A DNA stretch of 64,000 bases from Massospora cicadina (lineage: Eukaryota > Entomophthoromycota > Entomophthoromycetes > Entomophthorales > Entomophthoraceae): contig JAKSZP010009197.1 of NCBI GenBank assembly GCA_022478985.1, positions 372,001 to 436,000 of the forward strand, given 5' to 3'. This document shows positions 35,873 to 48,779 of this stretch, one piece after another. The notes beneath the pieces are model-generated. The model had not been told where the DNA came from and did no database searches. It saw only the letters and a list, made by a program, of their open reading frames with translations. The first letter of the stretch is position 1; the number at the start of each line of letters is the position of its first letter. The translations under genes and the position numbers were made by a program.

Positions 35873-36183
35873 GTTTCTCACTGTTCTGCAAATGAAAATT
35901 TCCACTCACCAACTCAGCTGTTCAACTCAAAGCTCATAAGTAAAGTATACTTCTGCTATCCAATTATATAAAAGAATATCAAGGATTTATAACCTGCTAA
36001 GTTACATCTGTTTTTGTTAGTATATTATGAATTTTATTTTTTCCAAACACCTATTCTAAAGGGAAAACCCCCAAAGTGATATGACTTATAAAAATTGATT
36101 GGTTAAACTATCAACTGGATTACCATGTAGTTGGTCCACATGTGCAAATGCCACCCCTTATTTATAAGTTTGTTAATTATTAG
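35873..36183. other. Short spacer between elements B and C
   Basis: AT-rich, no gene or repeat recognised. It may be what remains of the sequence into which both elements inserted. Confidence 0.4.
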
Positions 36184-36650
36184 CGTAATGGCTTGATTCT
36201 GCCAAGTTGGTTTACACAGGGTATTAGCCACTGAGCAACCAAATTGGATGATATGAGAAAAGCTGACTCTAGTAAGAACCCAAAAAATGATATGTGGAGT
36301 GATCGCCCCTATTGACGCTTTTACTAATCTTCTAATAATTGCAGACTTATCTGCCAAAAACCTCTAAAAGCTCTCTTCTCTCAATCTTTCATTCAACTCT
36401 TAAATCTTGGTCTTCCAAGCTGAATGCATCCTCTTCTTGAGAATCTCCTATTTGTATTCCCTTTCCTAGGAGTTTTTATCTATCTCAGAGTTTTGGTGAA
36501 ATTTCCCTCATTTTGCTGAGCAGTTGACACTTCAATCAATTTGCTTTTCATCCATATCTCTTTTCCATCAATCTCAAGGCTCATCTCAACTCCAACTTCC
36601 AATCCACCAGAATGTATAGTGTATCATCCAATCATATCAACTTATTGACA
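36184..36650 (-). repeat. 3' LTR of element C
   Basis: 467 bp, minus-strand start TGTCAATAAGTTG. It aligns well with 43041-43502 (for example GGTTTACACAGGGTATTAGC and GTGGAGTGATCGCCCCTATT on plus). The terminal A has changed, so the plus strand starts CGTAATGG instead of TGTAATGG. Confidence 0.88.
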
Positions 36651-36663
36651 TTACCCCCTTTGG
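36651..36663 (-). other. Polypurine tract of element C
   Basis: The minus strand reads CCAAAGGGGGTAA directly before the 3' LTR, the expected priming site for plus-strand DNA synthesis. Confidence 0.75.
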
Positions 36664-36775
36664 ATGATATGCTCCTATGGCTTATATGCTCAAAGGAACT
36701 TCACATGAACTCAGTTGATAATATGATCACTCGCAGGTTCCTTAATGGTGTAGGTATTCATGCCAGTCTTCTCAA

Positions 36776-37822
36776 TTATCTCAAATTACCCAGCCCAGAT
36801 GTTAGAGAGCTTGTTTTCCGCCCAAATCCATGTTGGTCATGGAATAAGACATGATCTCCTACAGTGAACAGCAGAAGTCTGCTCCGTTTTCTCTGGTCAG
36901 CTGCCTGATTGTGAATCTTCTTAGCCAAACTGGTAGAATAGACTTCCGTTAGTAACTTGATCAGCGTTTCTGTTAGATTCAGCAAACACAGCTGGGGTTT
37001 CACACCACTAGTGTCCTCTACACACGAGTAAAGAAGAGCAGGCAGAGCCAGATGTTGACTATAAAGCAGTTGGAAAGGGCTCTTTCCAGTAGACAAATGA
37101 TAGCTGATATTCTATGCAAACACAGCTGTAGGTAGGAGGGTACTCCATTCCAAGGGTCAATCCTTCACCAACTTATGGAGTATGTTTACTAAGTTTCCGT
37201 TGACCAGTTCCATCATTCCATTTGATTCCAAATGGTAGGGTATAATCAAAACTCCGCGGATCGCCATTAACTCGTTCAACTTGGGAAAGATGTGCGAGGT
37301 GAAATTGGTTCTGTTGTCTGTTAAGATGATCTGCAGGCAACCATGTCACTGTATAATGAACTCCTTAATAAACTTTGCTGTAGTGACCGCTCTCAAGTCA
37401 TTATTTGCCCTAGCCCCCACCCACCTTGTCAAATGATCAATTGTGACAATTATATACTTATATCGGCTTGCGCCAGTTGGCAGAGGTCCCATTACATCAA
37501 GGGAAACAGTATGCCAGGTGAACTGGGGCTTAACCAGCTGGTATGTGGTTTTCTTGTAAAAAGGCCTCTCCACTTGACACTGATGGCAACAGCTTACCAT
37601 TTCCAGCACATCATAATGCATGATCTCCCAATAGTAGTGGGGTTGCAAAAATTCCAACGTTTTCCGCACTCCTCCATGTCCTACCACCTGATGAGCATCC
37701 ATAATAATCGCGGGTCTAGTGGAAGGTTTAGAGAAACTCAGCGTTAAGTCTCTAATCTGTTTATATAGTTCCCCATCACGTAGGAAAGTATCCTGACTAA
37801 GCCCATCTAGTACTTTGATCAC
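36776..37822 (-). pseudogene. Integrase of element C
   Basis: 37822-37346 is one open block with the HHCC zinc region (GHGGVRKTLEFLQPHYYW, then CCHQCQ) and SLDVMGPLPTGASRYKY with the first catalytic Asp. 37345-37100, with one stop, gives LTDNRTNF (second Asp) and YHLESNGMMELVN (Glu). 37096-36776 gives GKSPFQLLYSQH and VGDHVLFHDQHGF, the C-terminal domain. No chromodomain is seen. All three catalytic positions look preserved; the damage is in stops. Confidence 0.85.
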
Positions 37823-37918
37823 TTGCGGTGGCTCTTCATGGTATTTTCCACCACCATCTTCTCATACATAATGTCAGCCAAATCTGCTGTAATAGCAACC
37901 ATTGGTAGTCATGAAAGA

Positions 37919-38543
37919 CTATTTACAATTATAATGTTTTGCTCCCGGCTGGTGTACAATCTTGAAATCATAAGCCTGGAGCTTCAGTGCCCAACGCCTG
38001 AGCCATCCTTCAGGTTCACAGAGGTTCTGTAGCCAGCGCAAGGATGCATGATCCATCACCACTTGGAATTTTAGACCATGCAGATATATCCAAAACTGTT
38101 TGTATGCATAAATCACCACCAAGAACTCCCATTTGATCATGTGTAGTTCCGTTTGTGACAGTTTAAACTTTGACTGAAAACATGACAGGGTGCTCCACTC
38201 CATCATTGTCCTTCTGGGATAATACTGTCCCTATAGTGGAGAGCGATGCATCCATTTGTACTATGAATTTTTTGAAGTTGGGATATTGCAAAATGGGCGC
38301 ACTCGCCAACACAGTTCATAACACATTGAAAGCGTTTTGGCATTGTTCTGTCCAGTCAAAAGTGGCAATTTTCTTTAACAACTTAAAGAGCGGTGCCCCA
38401 ATACAACTGAAGTTAGGAATGAACCATTGGTAGTACCCAACCATCCCCAAGAACACTTGAATATCCCATTTATTACCTGAGCTGGTCACCTTGCTTATTG
38501 CTTCCACCTTTGCTGGCTGCAGTTTAAGCCCTTTTGAATCCAC
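37919..38543 (-). pseudogene. RT connection and RNase H of element C
   Basis: 38543-38316 gives IQVFLGMVGYYQWFIPNF, the RT-RNase H connection, then TFDWTEQCQNAFNVL. 38206-37919 gives FLVVIYAYKQFWIYLHGL, DHASLRWLQNL and LQAYDFKIVHQPGAKHYN, the end of RNase H. The two open blocks are in different frames. Confidence 0.85.
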
Positions 38544-38589
38544 TATGAACCCAAGATATTTTAATTGCTTTTAAAAAAGTGACACTTCC

Positions 38590-39480
38590 AAGGCTTGATT
38601 TTGATATTAGCATTAGCAAGTCAGTGAAACACTTGTTCCAGATGGGCAAGATGCTATTTAAATGTTCATGAGAACAAATTGATATCATCAAGGTAAACTA
38701 AGATGTAGGACAGCTTCAATTCACCTAAAATCGTATCCATAGCATGCTGGAACTTAGCCAGGGCGTTGCACAAGCCCTGTGACATACATGTTGGTTGGGT
38801 TAATCCCTTCAAAGTGATGATAGCACATTTCTCCCATTCCGCTGATTGCAATTTGATCTGCCAGTACCCTGAGATCAAATCCAGGGCAGAAAAATAATTT
38901 TCCCCTCTCAATTGATCTAAAGTGTTGTCAATTCGCAGAAGGGGATAGAAATCTTTCTTTGTTACACTATTAAGCTTTCAATAGTCAATAACCACCCAGT
39001 TTGTGCCATATTTTTTCTTTACAATGAGCACCAGAAATTCCCACAGACTCTTCGATGGCTCTAGCATCCCTTGTTTGATCAGTTTATCTAACTCATCAGA
39101 GACAACCTCTTCAACTGGCTTTGAGTGTCTAATAGGCTGCGATCAAATGGGATGGTGATCCTCTATATCTATCTGATGTACCACCCCTTGGGCGCACCCC
39201 AAATCATGATCATCATATGCAAAAATATCCTGGTACTTTTCAAATAAAGATATCACCTTATCTTGCTGTTCCACTAACAAACCAGTTAGCGCTTCCTGCA
39301 GAACCACTGTCATTATGCTGAATGATGAATTTGCCGTTAAGCCAAGGTCCTCCCACAATCTGAAATCATGAATATGATGAACTTCATCTATAGGAGCCAA
39401 TTGCAGATAAGCCACCACTTGGTGCCACTGGATCATTAAAGTCTCCTTCTGTAAATTTGCTATTAGTACCTTCACCCCCC
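38590..39480 (-). pseudogene. Reverse transcriptase of element C
   Basis: 39475-39143 gives the pre-RT sequence (FEKYQDIFAYDDHDLG, then CAQGVVHQIDIEDHHP). 38911-38666 gives FSALDLISGYWQIKL, EKCAIITLKGLTQPT and YILVYLDDINLFS with an intact YLDD box. Stops and shifts separate the two halves, for example near 39120 and 38960. Confidence 0.88.
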
Positions 39481-39735
39481 ATTTCCTGGTAACAGTATCC
39501 CTGGAGCCACATGTGGTTCAAGCTGTGATTTCTGGTAGGGCCCCACAATTTCCCCGTATAGCCCTTTAGGGACATCAATTTCAAGCTAAGTTCCTATTAT
39601 ACACTTGTGTCCAGACATTAGGCTCAAAGTGCTCGCTGCTCGGAGCATAATCCCTTTATACTCATAAATCCGGTTGGAGAGGGCACTGGTTCTCCATTTC
39701 ATTTACTAAAATCAGACAGGAATCACCCCATCACC

Positions 39736-40221
39736 CTATGCCAGATTGATTTGACTGGAGTGGAACGGATCCGTTGGGCTTCCACTAGAGGTAAAATAAA
39801 TGGGAATTTGTTTTCCCAAAATATTAAGGGTTTCCTCTGCCATATCTACCACAGCTCCAAATTTCTTCATGAAGGCTGCACCAATAAGTATATTGTAGTT
39901 ATTATTTGGTAGAACCACCGCTGGAGTGGAAGCTCTAATCAACCCAAATTGCAAAGGCAACGCGCTGTATGCTCCTTTGTACACAATACTTTGTGTCCCT
40001 GTGGTCCCATATACTACTCTGTGGTCCACATCCAGCTTCAGCGGAAGCTTAGCCACCAACCTGGTAGAGATTATATTCACTGGGGCCACAGTGTCTATGA
40101 TAGCTCGGATTTTTGTGTACTGAACAAAATTATCACAGTAGGTGCACTCTGAATAAGAACCATCAGTGTTTATTATGTGGACACAAAGGCTTTTTGTTAC
40201 AAAGAAGGAGGATATGCCCAT
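39736..40221 (-). pseudogene. Retropepsin of element C
   Basis: 161 open codons. IRAIIDTVAPVNIISTRL is the active site with Val where Gly is normal (DTVA), which should impair catalysis. NYNILIGAAFMKKFG near the end is the second conserved loop. It is open from end to end, so most of the domain is undamaged. Confidence 0.8.
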
Positions 40222-43040
40222 ACTGACATGAGGATAATCAATAGTGATTTTTTGACCAGAATTGCTACATTAATCTCTACTAGAGAGGCAACATCCGTTG
40301 AGAATTCCGCATTGCTTATGCCAGTTTGTTCCAGGATCTACCAATCATATGGCTTCTGTACATCCTGGTGGAACTCAGAGCTTGGGGGCGAATAACCACT
40401 CTCTGGAACATAAGCTGGGGTATCTGATGGAAGCTGTTGGTATGGCAAGTCATCCAGCTGAGTTCCAAGTACTATGCAAAGAGACTCTTGAGAATTGTTG
40501 GGGACAATGCAATTTGAATTTGTGGAGGTAGATCATCCTGTCTCTACTCCACTTAAGCTTTTCCCTGCTTGATCTTCCCTGATGGCATCGCATACACCTG
40601 CTAGTTGCTAGGGCGATTACCCGCATAATGCTCTCTTTATCCACACTGGAAGAAAGCATTTATAAAGGGTTCATGTCTATAACTTGCAGCGGAAGGATCA
40701 GTTCAAAAATTAATGGTATTATTGAAAATTTGGGGACAAACCAGTTGATCATACATAGGATGAAAAGGATTGACTGATATATAAGATAGATAAATATGTT
40801 CCAAAAGTTTATAGCTCGGTTGCTGCAGCCCATATCCCAAGGAGTATGCAGAGGTGACAGAAGGGGTCTTTCGCTCTACATTGGGGGCACTGAATGTAGC
40901 GGAGAGATGATGTAAAGTGTTCACAATTTGAATAAGCCCCACATCTTCATCCAAAATGTGAGACATACCGTTATGTAATTCCTGATATGGTTTGACTGCC
41001 CCCGTCATTGCTATACTTATGTCTGCAGTGGATAAAAAGTTGGCTCCTATTAATACATTTGCTTCCACCAAGAATTGTTCAGCAAATTCTAACAGAGACT
41101 TGTTTTGGTGGAACTATATGGTCAGGAAGGCAGCCTTTCGTTAAGCCATCTTAGCTGCGCCCCCAAACAGCCATAGAACAGTCGCTTTTATCTCTTCATA
41201 AGATACTGAGCTATTTGGAAGGCAGCAGGTGACTTGATTGGTGCTCTCCACATCCAAAGCAGACAGCAACAGTTTCACATTCTGCTGATCTGAGGCCCCC
41301 TCCACAGTGAATTTCAATCACTTAAAATAGTCATGCATATTCCCATCATGACTGAAAGGCTGTATTTTCTCAATTCAAACATCTTCACCTTACTCTGAGC
41401 TTCGTCCACAAGGAGCATCCAAATTGGGTTTATAAATGACTAGGGGAAACATCCCCTTGTGAGCTATTGTAGGGACAGGTGTATGAAAGCGAATCCATCA
41501 AATTGGACTCAGAAGAAGTACGGTTGCAAGGAGGGTCTGCCACAACCCCTTAGGGATACTCATTGGCCGATCCATAGCATTCTTCCCTCAAATCACCACT
41601 AACTTCACCACTTCCCCCAGCTCTGGCTTGCTCAGCAAAGGGTCCATTGATTATCTATTCCACTTTAACTGAATAACACCTACACTGACCATCTTTAAAT
41701 TCCTGTTGAAATGCCACATACTGATTTTGCAACTCATGATGGAATTTCTGTTCAGAGTCCAGCTTCCATTCCACTGCATGAAGTAATGAGAGAACGTCCT
41801 CCACTGCACTCTGCATTCTTTAGTGCTGCCTGCCAGCATCACACACTTGTTGGTTAGCGTCGACTACTTGATTAATGAGGGTGGCTCATTCTCACACCAG
41901 TTCCTCGTTTGCCCATCAAAGAATATCCAGCCATACTCGCATATCTGTGTACTCTCCCATCGCAATTAATGGAAGAGGAATGGCTTGACAGCACTTAGCC
42001 TGACTAATGATTTCCAATTGTGTAACCTGACGTACCAACTGGATATATTCAGGGGACATTGACAAGGTGATGAGTGCGTTGTCAGCCATCAACTGATTAC
42101 TCCACTCAATGAAAAGTTTTCTGAAATCAGCTGCTACGGAACCAACATGGTCCGTTATCTGCCGCTCTGTCAGCGTTACCTTTCACTGATCTCAGCTATA
42201 GCAGCTTTAAGCGCTTCTGCCCATTCCACCAGGTCCGTCATAAAGCGCTTGGTGTTTCTTTTCAACATGGTTACATCCCAAATACATTCCACCAATAAAC
42301 CATGCCAATCCAACGGTTCCCCTATCACTTGAGGTAACTCTTGATTCAACTATGGAACCAAAAGTCCAACTGATGGCGGACATCCCCAACACGGTGGTCC
42401 GCCTGTACCAGTGCCCCCTGCACCTCTGAAAAAGAGCGATCAAAATGGTCAATCAGGAGGCAAATATTATTCTGCTGCGCTTGAATGAACCTCATGATGT
42501 CCTCAATTTTAATATTGTGTTGAGTCAGCACATGCAGTAGCTGGTAGTTAGATGGCTACACATATGCAACTAAATACTCTTTGGTTTCAGGGGTACTAAG
42601 CTGATGAGACAACCCCAGGGCAGTCACGTCCATATAGGACATATACAATGCGTAGCAGGTTTCCTGGTCCCACTGATTGTAGAACAAACTCAAAGAATGC
42701 TCTCCCGCCTCATCTTCACAGAGTCAATATTCCAAAGAAGCCATTCCATAATTCCATGTAGCTGCTGAGGGGTCACATTCATAGAGCAACCTTGTTGGTC
42801 TGCAACCAACTTGGGACAAGTTTCTAATTGCAAATCAATCATAGCATCTTCATCACCTGGCTCTAATATTGTAAAAAGTATGGGTTCATCATTTAATGCT
42901 TCCCACGCTTCCTCAGCATATCAAGCAAAAATCTAATCAGGCTTTGTTGTAATGAGTGAGGGTTCATCATTTTTCCCTAGTGCCAATAAGCTACAGTTGA
43001 CCAGTGGCCCCCTGTAGTGAGCACCACTGCTATTTCTTGA
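40222..43040 (-). pseudogene. gag region of element C
   Basis: About 2.8 kb between 5' LTR and protease, many broken frames. Near 40660-40600 one minus frame reads FQCG, stop, REHYAGNRP, which looks like a decayed CCHC zinc knuckle (CFxCGxxGHYAxxCP), the usual end of gag. Other ORFs (41071-40703, 42452-42207) have no motif that I recognise. Confidence 0.55.
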
Positions 43041-43502
43041 TGTAATGGCTTGATTCCGCCGAGTTGGTTTACACAGGGTATTAGCCACTGAGCAACCAAA
43101 TTAAATGATATGGAGATCGCTGACTCTAATAAAAACCCAATAAGGATATGTGGAGTGATCGCCCCTATTGACACTTTTACTAATCTTCTAATAATAGCAG
43201 ACTTATCTGCCAAAAATTTCCAAAAGCCCTCTTCTCTCAATATTTCATTCAACTCTTAAATCTCAGTCTCCCAAGCCAAATGCATCCTCTGCTTGGTAAT
43301 CTCATATTCGTTTTTTTTCTTGGAGTTTTCATCTATCTCAAAGTTTAGCAGAATTTCCCTTGATTTGCTGACTGGTTGACACTTCGATTTATTTACTTTT
43401 TATCCATATATTTTTTCCATCAATCTTGAGGCTCATCTCAACTCCAATTTCCAAACTGCTGGAATGTATAGCATATCTTCCAGTCATATCAACTTCTTAA
43501 CA
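43041..43502 (-). repeat. 5' LTR of element C
   Basis: 462 bp. Minus-strand ends TGTTAAGAAG...CATTACA. Pair of 36184-36650. Confidence 0.88.
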
Positions 43503-44859
43503 AAGTTAAAGAAAAGATGCCTAAGTAACTCCACATCAAATTATCATACCTATCAAGTCTCGTAACATTGTTGATAGTCAAGTTCAAATTTGCAACCCAT
43601 AGAGCTCAGCTTTAAAATACAAGAGGTAGAGCACTCATATGTAAAAGAATTTTTCCTTTTCTTATTATACTAAACCCTGCTTAATCAGGAATAGCTCCAT
43701 ATTTCTAAAAAAATTCTCAGAGGTGCATCATTGAAATAAGCCCCATGGCTTATGTACATTTAGTACCCATCAGTGCTGTTCTCAATGTACATGATTTTGG
43801 TATGTTTCATACTATTGGGCTGTAAGATCCCCACCTTTGCACTATGAATCAACATCAGGGATGACCTTAACTCTGCAAAACATGAATTATACAAGGAGTT
43901 AAGAATTAGACATATGTCACTTCTCAACTGACCTATATAATTTAGAACAATAACGTAAAAACCTTAATGTTTTAGTACTGAGGATTCCTAACCATACGAA
44001 CAAGGCCTTACTGAAAATCAAAAGTAGAAGTGCATGTGTCTGCTATATTTAAAACAACTTCTGGATTCTGTTCTTTTGAAACTTTTACAAAGATCTGGGT
44101 TTTGCATCTTCTTCTTCTGAGAAAAAGCTGAAATGTATATGGGAATACACCCTATAAGCTAAAGTCATATACTTAAAAGGAAGTCAGGCTTTTGCATACA
44201 TTGATGACCCCTATAGTTTCTTTTAAATCTCGTAACATTTCATAAATGGAACTAATGAGTGAAAAGTAAGAGATTAAAAAACCCTTAAATTCAGGACAGT
44301 GCTCTGATATTCATGGAAGAAAAATTTGAGTTCACTTGAATGCTGCAAGGTATGTAATGCCCCTAATACCTTTCAGCAGGACATGGAAGGCATTTTTGGA
44401 GATCTGAAGGTGTCCTCTAAGTTTTTGTATAAAAATGATATTACCAAGTAAATAAAGCATTTAACGCCCATATTGACCATTTGTGACACGTGTTAAAAAT
44501 GACTATGTGGACCTCTTTAGATTTAGCCATCTAAATTCTCATTTGTAGAAACTATTGGAGGTTTTAGATCATAAGGTATCATGAAAAAGATTCCGCCTCT
44601 CTCTTTGAAGGCCATGATGATACATAATATGCCTACATCACAGAGCTTAAGAGACATTTAAAACTTTATATTGATAGTTAGATAAACCATCAATTTATCC
44701 CACATCTAGGTGAGCTTGAAAACCTTTAGTCCAATTACTACAGAAGAACGTACCCTCCCAATGAGAACTTAAGTAGCAACAATACATTGACGTAAAAAGC
44801 ATAGTTATAGGTAAACTTTTGTTATAATCACCAGCAATGAAATTTTTATTTTATGATAT

Positions 44860-45190
44860 TTACTGATATGAGCAATGTGGCTGTGGGCACAATTCTAGAT
44901 CATCATGGCGAAACTAAGTGTAGACTGATTCATACTTTAGAAAAACATCAAAATAGGATGAGAGAAGATATAGATTCACTAAACAGGAATGAATAGCAAT
45001 TTTCTTGCCATCAAAATTTTTTACCTTTTTATATGGCATTCATTTCACTGTATACCTTGCCACGCTTCTCTTTTCTGGCTACAGAAGATGCTGTATCCAA
45101 ATGGCTTGCTGGATAGGTGGGCACCACAATTAAAGAACTATGATTATTACCTAGCTCTAACTTGGTGTTTTTCAGAAAAACGCAGATGTC
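44860..45190 (+). pseudogene. RNase H remnant of element F
   Basis: In overlapping frames: TDMSNVAVGTIL (TDAS-type first Asp), HGETKCRLIHTLEKH, EDIDSLNRNE, then NFLAIKIFYLFIWHSFHC, HASLFWLQKM and NGLLDRWAPQLKNYDY. The last block is typical of the RNase H end in Ty3/gypsy elements. Confidence 0.7.
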
Positions 45191-46821
45191 TTTTAAGGAT
45201 GCATGTTCTGATGAAGTAGTGACTTTATAATGTTAGATACACAATCTCATAGGTTTGTCCATGTTTATGGCCTTTTCAGAGCACTGAAATACAGGCCTAA
45301 CTTAGACAGAAGTTGGCTAATACCTAAGTGTTTAAAAAGTTGATGTAAAAACCGGATAAATAAATTAATGTCATATATACAAAACTAAAGCCTATAACGC
45401 AATAGTCCTGGAGGGACACCTACCAATGGTCATGGCTCAGTCCAGAAAGCATTAATGATTAAAAACTTCATAATTTTGGAATGGCATTCTGATTTAATAC
45501 AAGATGTTCATAACGCCTATATTACCTTCTAGCACCATATTAACCTAATCTAAAGTTTTAACAACAGATAGTCATCATTCTTGTTGCTTTCATACCATAA
45601 GGATTAATGTCATGGGATCGCTGTCAACTTTAATTTATGGTCATTTCTTTGTTATACCAGCTGTTGATCATCTAATAAATGGGCTGAGGTATATATGTTC
45701 AATTAACTAGTCTCTAAGCACCAAATTATTTTGTTAATAAACTAGTTTATGTAACATGACACTCCCAGATTATTGCTACCTGTCATTGTGTTAAAACTTA
45801 TATTGAAAATGTTCCAAAAATACCACTTTTGTTTATACCACTCAAACCTTTTCTGCTTCTTATACCTCAACTACTGATAAGGCATTAAAAAATTTTAATG
45901 GCACTCTGGTAGACATATTCTATAAGATAGTTCCCTCTGTCCCTATGCATAAAAAATCATTATCTGCCAAGTGCCTTTTTGGAAATCAAGTTTACTTGTT
46001 ATGAAGTGATAAAGTTTCCCCACATATATCTCTGTTTAATAGACACATAAAATGATGACTAATTTTAGACGTCGTTAGATTTATCCACTCCATATAATAT
46101 AAATTGAACCATGGGAGACTTATGATAGACTATCATGCTGCAGGCGATGGTCATTACCTTTATATCAGATTCACCACTCAGAAGACCACACAGAGCATTC
46201 TGAATTGTTAGCCCTTGCACATTATCAGGTGGGTGGCTTGGATCTGGATTTATCATTACTGTTTAAGTTGGTGGCTAACAAACTTTCTACCTCATATTCA
46301 GGCCCCTAAATATCGCAAACAAGAAGTTTACAACTAACTTATAGTAAATTTTTATCAGGGGAAAAAGGTAGCTGAGTGCATGGACCAATTTTACAAACAT
46401 GTGTTCCTCTCCAACAGGCTCATGATGTATGCATTGCCAAACAAGAGGATTTAACTTGTTTAATATGATTTTAGATTGCCAAACCCAAGACATTTTGTGA
46501 CTTTGGATTAAAGTAGAATCTGCATCAACTATGTATAATCTAATGACCCCATCATAGATCAGAAAATTTTAGTTAAAAGTGACACTGTGGTTATGATAAC
46601 AGACAAAGAATCAGAATCTCTAGGCAAGAAATTCATCAAGGACAAAGAACTTACTCTAAGATTTAAAGGTATATGACCAGACTTCTATAGGAATACCAAA
46701 TTCTACACTGAGTGTAGGTAAAATGAGAAATCCTGATCATAAAATCAGGAATGGCTCTAAAGCGCCAATTCCCTAAGAAGCCTTTAGATCTTGAGTATTG
46801 CTAATCAAAACGTTTAGTGTA

Positions 46822-46826
46822 CTAAT
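46822..46826. repeat. Target-site duplication of element E, left
   Basis: CTAAT, repeated exactly at 52849-52853. Confidence 0.85.
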
Positions 46827-47982
46827 TGTAAGTCCAGGGAAACGTCACCTGTGCATTGATTGGGCACTCTTTCCATTTCCAAATAAAAAGGGTCAAAGAG
46901 GGTGGCTGTACCCCTCGTCTCCCAGGGCGACCTCACCCACATGAAAGAAGAGCGCTGGGTAATGACCCTCCCTCTTCAGATTCCTCCCTCAGTACCCTCG
47001 CTCACCTCAGTTGAACTGGTCAGCTGGATAAAGGAAATCTGTGCCAAGATCACTGAATTGAGGTTGAAGAATTTGAGACAAATGGGATCAAAGCTGGATA
47101 ATCAGAAAATGCATGCCAAAAAGGGGACAAATGTTGAATTATCAGCTGGAATTGTGGACGGTTTTAATTCAGTCTCCAATATGATCATCAATGCTAACCC
47201 CCTCCAAAAATCGTCAGGAATGATCCCTGAAGTGCAGATGGTATCTTCAAAAACAGTTGCTGACAATTTGAAACCCTTATCCAGCAATTTTAGAGTTGCG
47301 GCTGATGAAACTCATTTGACTGAATGAACAGCCCAGCGACTGGGCATGGGTGGGTTGTGCATCCCAAACCTGTTTCCAACCAACTAGGACTGCCCCTACG
47401 TGGGGTGGCCTTGGGGAATTCCCGCGGCTTGTTGGGTTAAACTCCGTTGCACTAACTGATGAAAATGCAGTCAAGTTTTGGTTCAGGAATTCAAGGTCAA
47501 ACCAAAATTGACTTGGCCTGCCGCCAAATCCTTTGATGGCAGTTCTATCTGAGTTTATCTGCCCCATTTTCCAAAAAATTCGCTAAGTTAGGTGAATTTG
47601 AGGGACCCAATCCCTGCTTGGACTCACCATAATTAAACACTATTTAATCAGTTGCCTGGCACTGAGAAAATTGCTGGTCAATTTTATTCCTTATCTTTCC
47701 AATAAAAAATCCTTTCCCCAATTTTAGTCTTTTATGTTGAAAAACAAATCACCTTTCCGCCAGTATTCCAAAACCCCTTGGGTTTTATGGCCATGTTCAT
47801 CTGGTATTTTATTATGTGTCTATATGAGATTATGGCTCATAGGCAATTATTGGAGGAACTCCTTCCTAGTTCCATATCCGTCATATCAGCAGCAGTGCCT
47901 CAGGCATTCTGGTTTGCTGTTTGGGAGCTTTGGTACTAAAGCTGGCAGGCCGGTCTAGTTCTAACTTGCTGTTTTCCTGACA
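46827..47982 (+). repeat. 5' LTR of element E
   Basis: 1156 bp, TGTAAGTC...CCTGACA. It contains an AATAAAA near 47700 that could be a polyadenylation signal, and the ORF described at 46941. The base pairs after it (TAATCAACCAACC) do not give a standard tRNA primer site. Confidence 0.92.
46941..47327 (+). CDS. ORF inside the 5' LTR of element E, possible gag start
   Basis: 129 codons from ATG. The central EICAKITELRLKNLRQMGSK looks like a short coiled coil and is followed by DNQKMHAKKGTNVELSAG and VDGFNSVSNMIINANP. The 3' LTR carries the same protein with mostly conservative changes (51944-52372). Coiled-coil N-termini are common in gag of chromodomain elements, and downstream, in a broken frame of both LTRs, FDGSSI or FDVSSI appears, similar to the FDGS that opens many gag core regions. 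It could therefore be the 5' part of gag lying in the LTR. It could also be an accessory ORF. No function is proven. Confidence 0.4.
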   Translation: MKEERWVMTLPLQIPPSVPSLTSVELVSWIKEICAKITELRLKNLRQMGSKLDNQKMHAKKGTNVELSAGIVDGFNSVSNMIINANPLQKSSGMIPEVQMVSSKTVADNLKPLSSNFRVAADETHLTE

Positions 47983-48117
47983 TAATCAACCAACCATTAC
48001 TCCTAACCATTTCCACCTTTCTCATAGATATTGGAGTAGCAATAGTCCCTTCTTTTCAGCTGAACCAGGTTGTAAAGAAATTTTTTCTCAGATCATGGTA
48101 GCCTAGTCTCACTCAAA

Positions 48118-48470
48118 ATGTCTGATCCCCATCCCATAGTTGCTGTGGCTATTGTGCTCATGCCAGTATATACTGACAATATGACTTGTGAAGGGCTTAC
48201 TCCCCCTATGAACCTAGTGGTTTCCCATAATTCTATGTCCATCTCCTCTGTATCGCCGGATTCAAGCACAACTGCCAATGAAGAGAACTTCACTTACTTT
48301 ATACTGCCCATGAAGATTAGTGTTGGGTCCCATCATGTTTCCTTTGAGGCATTGGTGGATACAGGAGCTGCGGGCAATTTTATGAATATTGAACTAGCCC
48401 AACTCTTTGGAGCTTGATCTGGATGTAGGTCCTTCAGTGATGGTTGCTTCTTCAGCCTCCCAGACCTCAA
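48118..48470 (+). pseudogene. Retropepsin of element E
   Basis: ATG at 48118 starts an open frame of 99 codons with VSFEALVDTGAAGNFMNI, an intact DTGA active site. It stops at 48415 (ELAQLFGA, stop); the following protease half is in other frames (a weak VFPVILG-like block near 48550). Confidence 0.85.
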
Positions 48471-48779
48471 ATCTAGTCTGTCAGCCAGTTTCTTTCTCAG
48501 TACATCAGTTTAGCTTTTGTGATCAGTTCTCAGCAATGCCAAACTTGGTGTTTCCGGTTATCTTGGGGGTTGGATGGTGGTGCTAACAACATGTTAAAAT
48601 TCATCTGGAGTCAAATATGTTGTCATTTTCCAATGATCAAATGGAGGGAGAATTTCCCTAAGTTAATACCCTTAATAAAACACAAGGCTGCAGTTCTATT
48701 ACCTCCCTTGTTTCCCCTTCAGGCCTTCCATCTGATTTTTCTGAAGAGTTGATGCGCTATTGGAGTATCTTTGATTCTG

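Larger units (their letters stand above)
36184..43502 (-). mobile_element. Complete Ty3/gypsy element C
   Basis: 7319 bp on the minus strand with LTRs of 467 and 462 bp and a polypurine tract before the 3' LTR. The order is gag (large), protease, RT, RNase H, integrase. RT keeps YLDD, and integrase keeps its recognisable DDE blocks, but stops and shifts break the frame and the protease active site reads DTVA. No clear TSD is left. Element A is a more decayed relative. Confidence 0.9.
43503..46826 (+). mobile_element. Fossil Ty3/gypsy element F
   Basis: Heavily decayed. Near 44860-45160 RNase H is readable in pieces: SNVAVGTIL, EDIDSLNR, FLAIKIFYLFIWHSF, HASLFWLQ and GLLDRWAPQLKNYDY. Integrase-like wording may follow near 45480-45700 but is weak. 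46672-46826 matches the repeat at 15780 and is cut by element E. Ends are unknown. Confidence 0.6.

Noticed and set aside
36179..43507. A GTTAA duplication as TSD of element C
   Set aside because: GTTAA occurs near both ends, but not directly at the TG/CA termini, so the match is probably chance.
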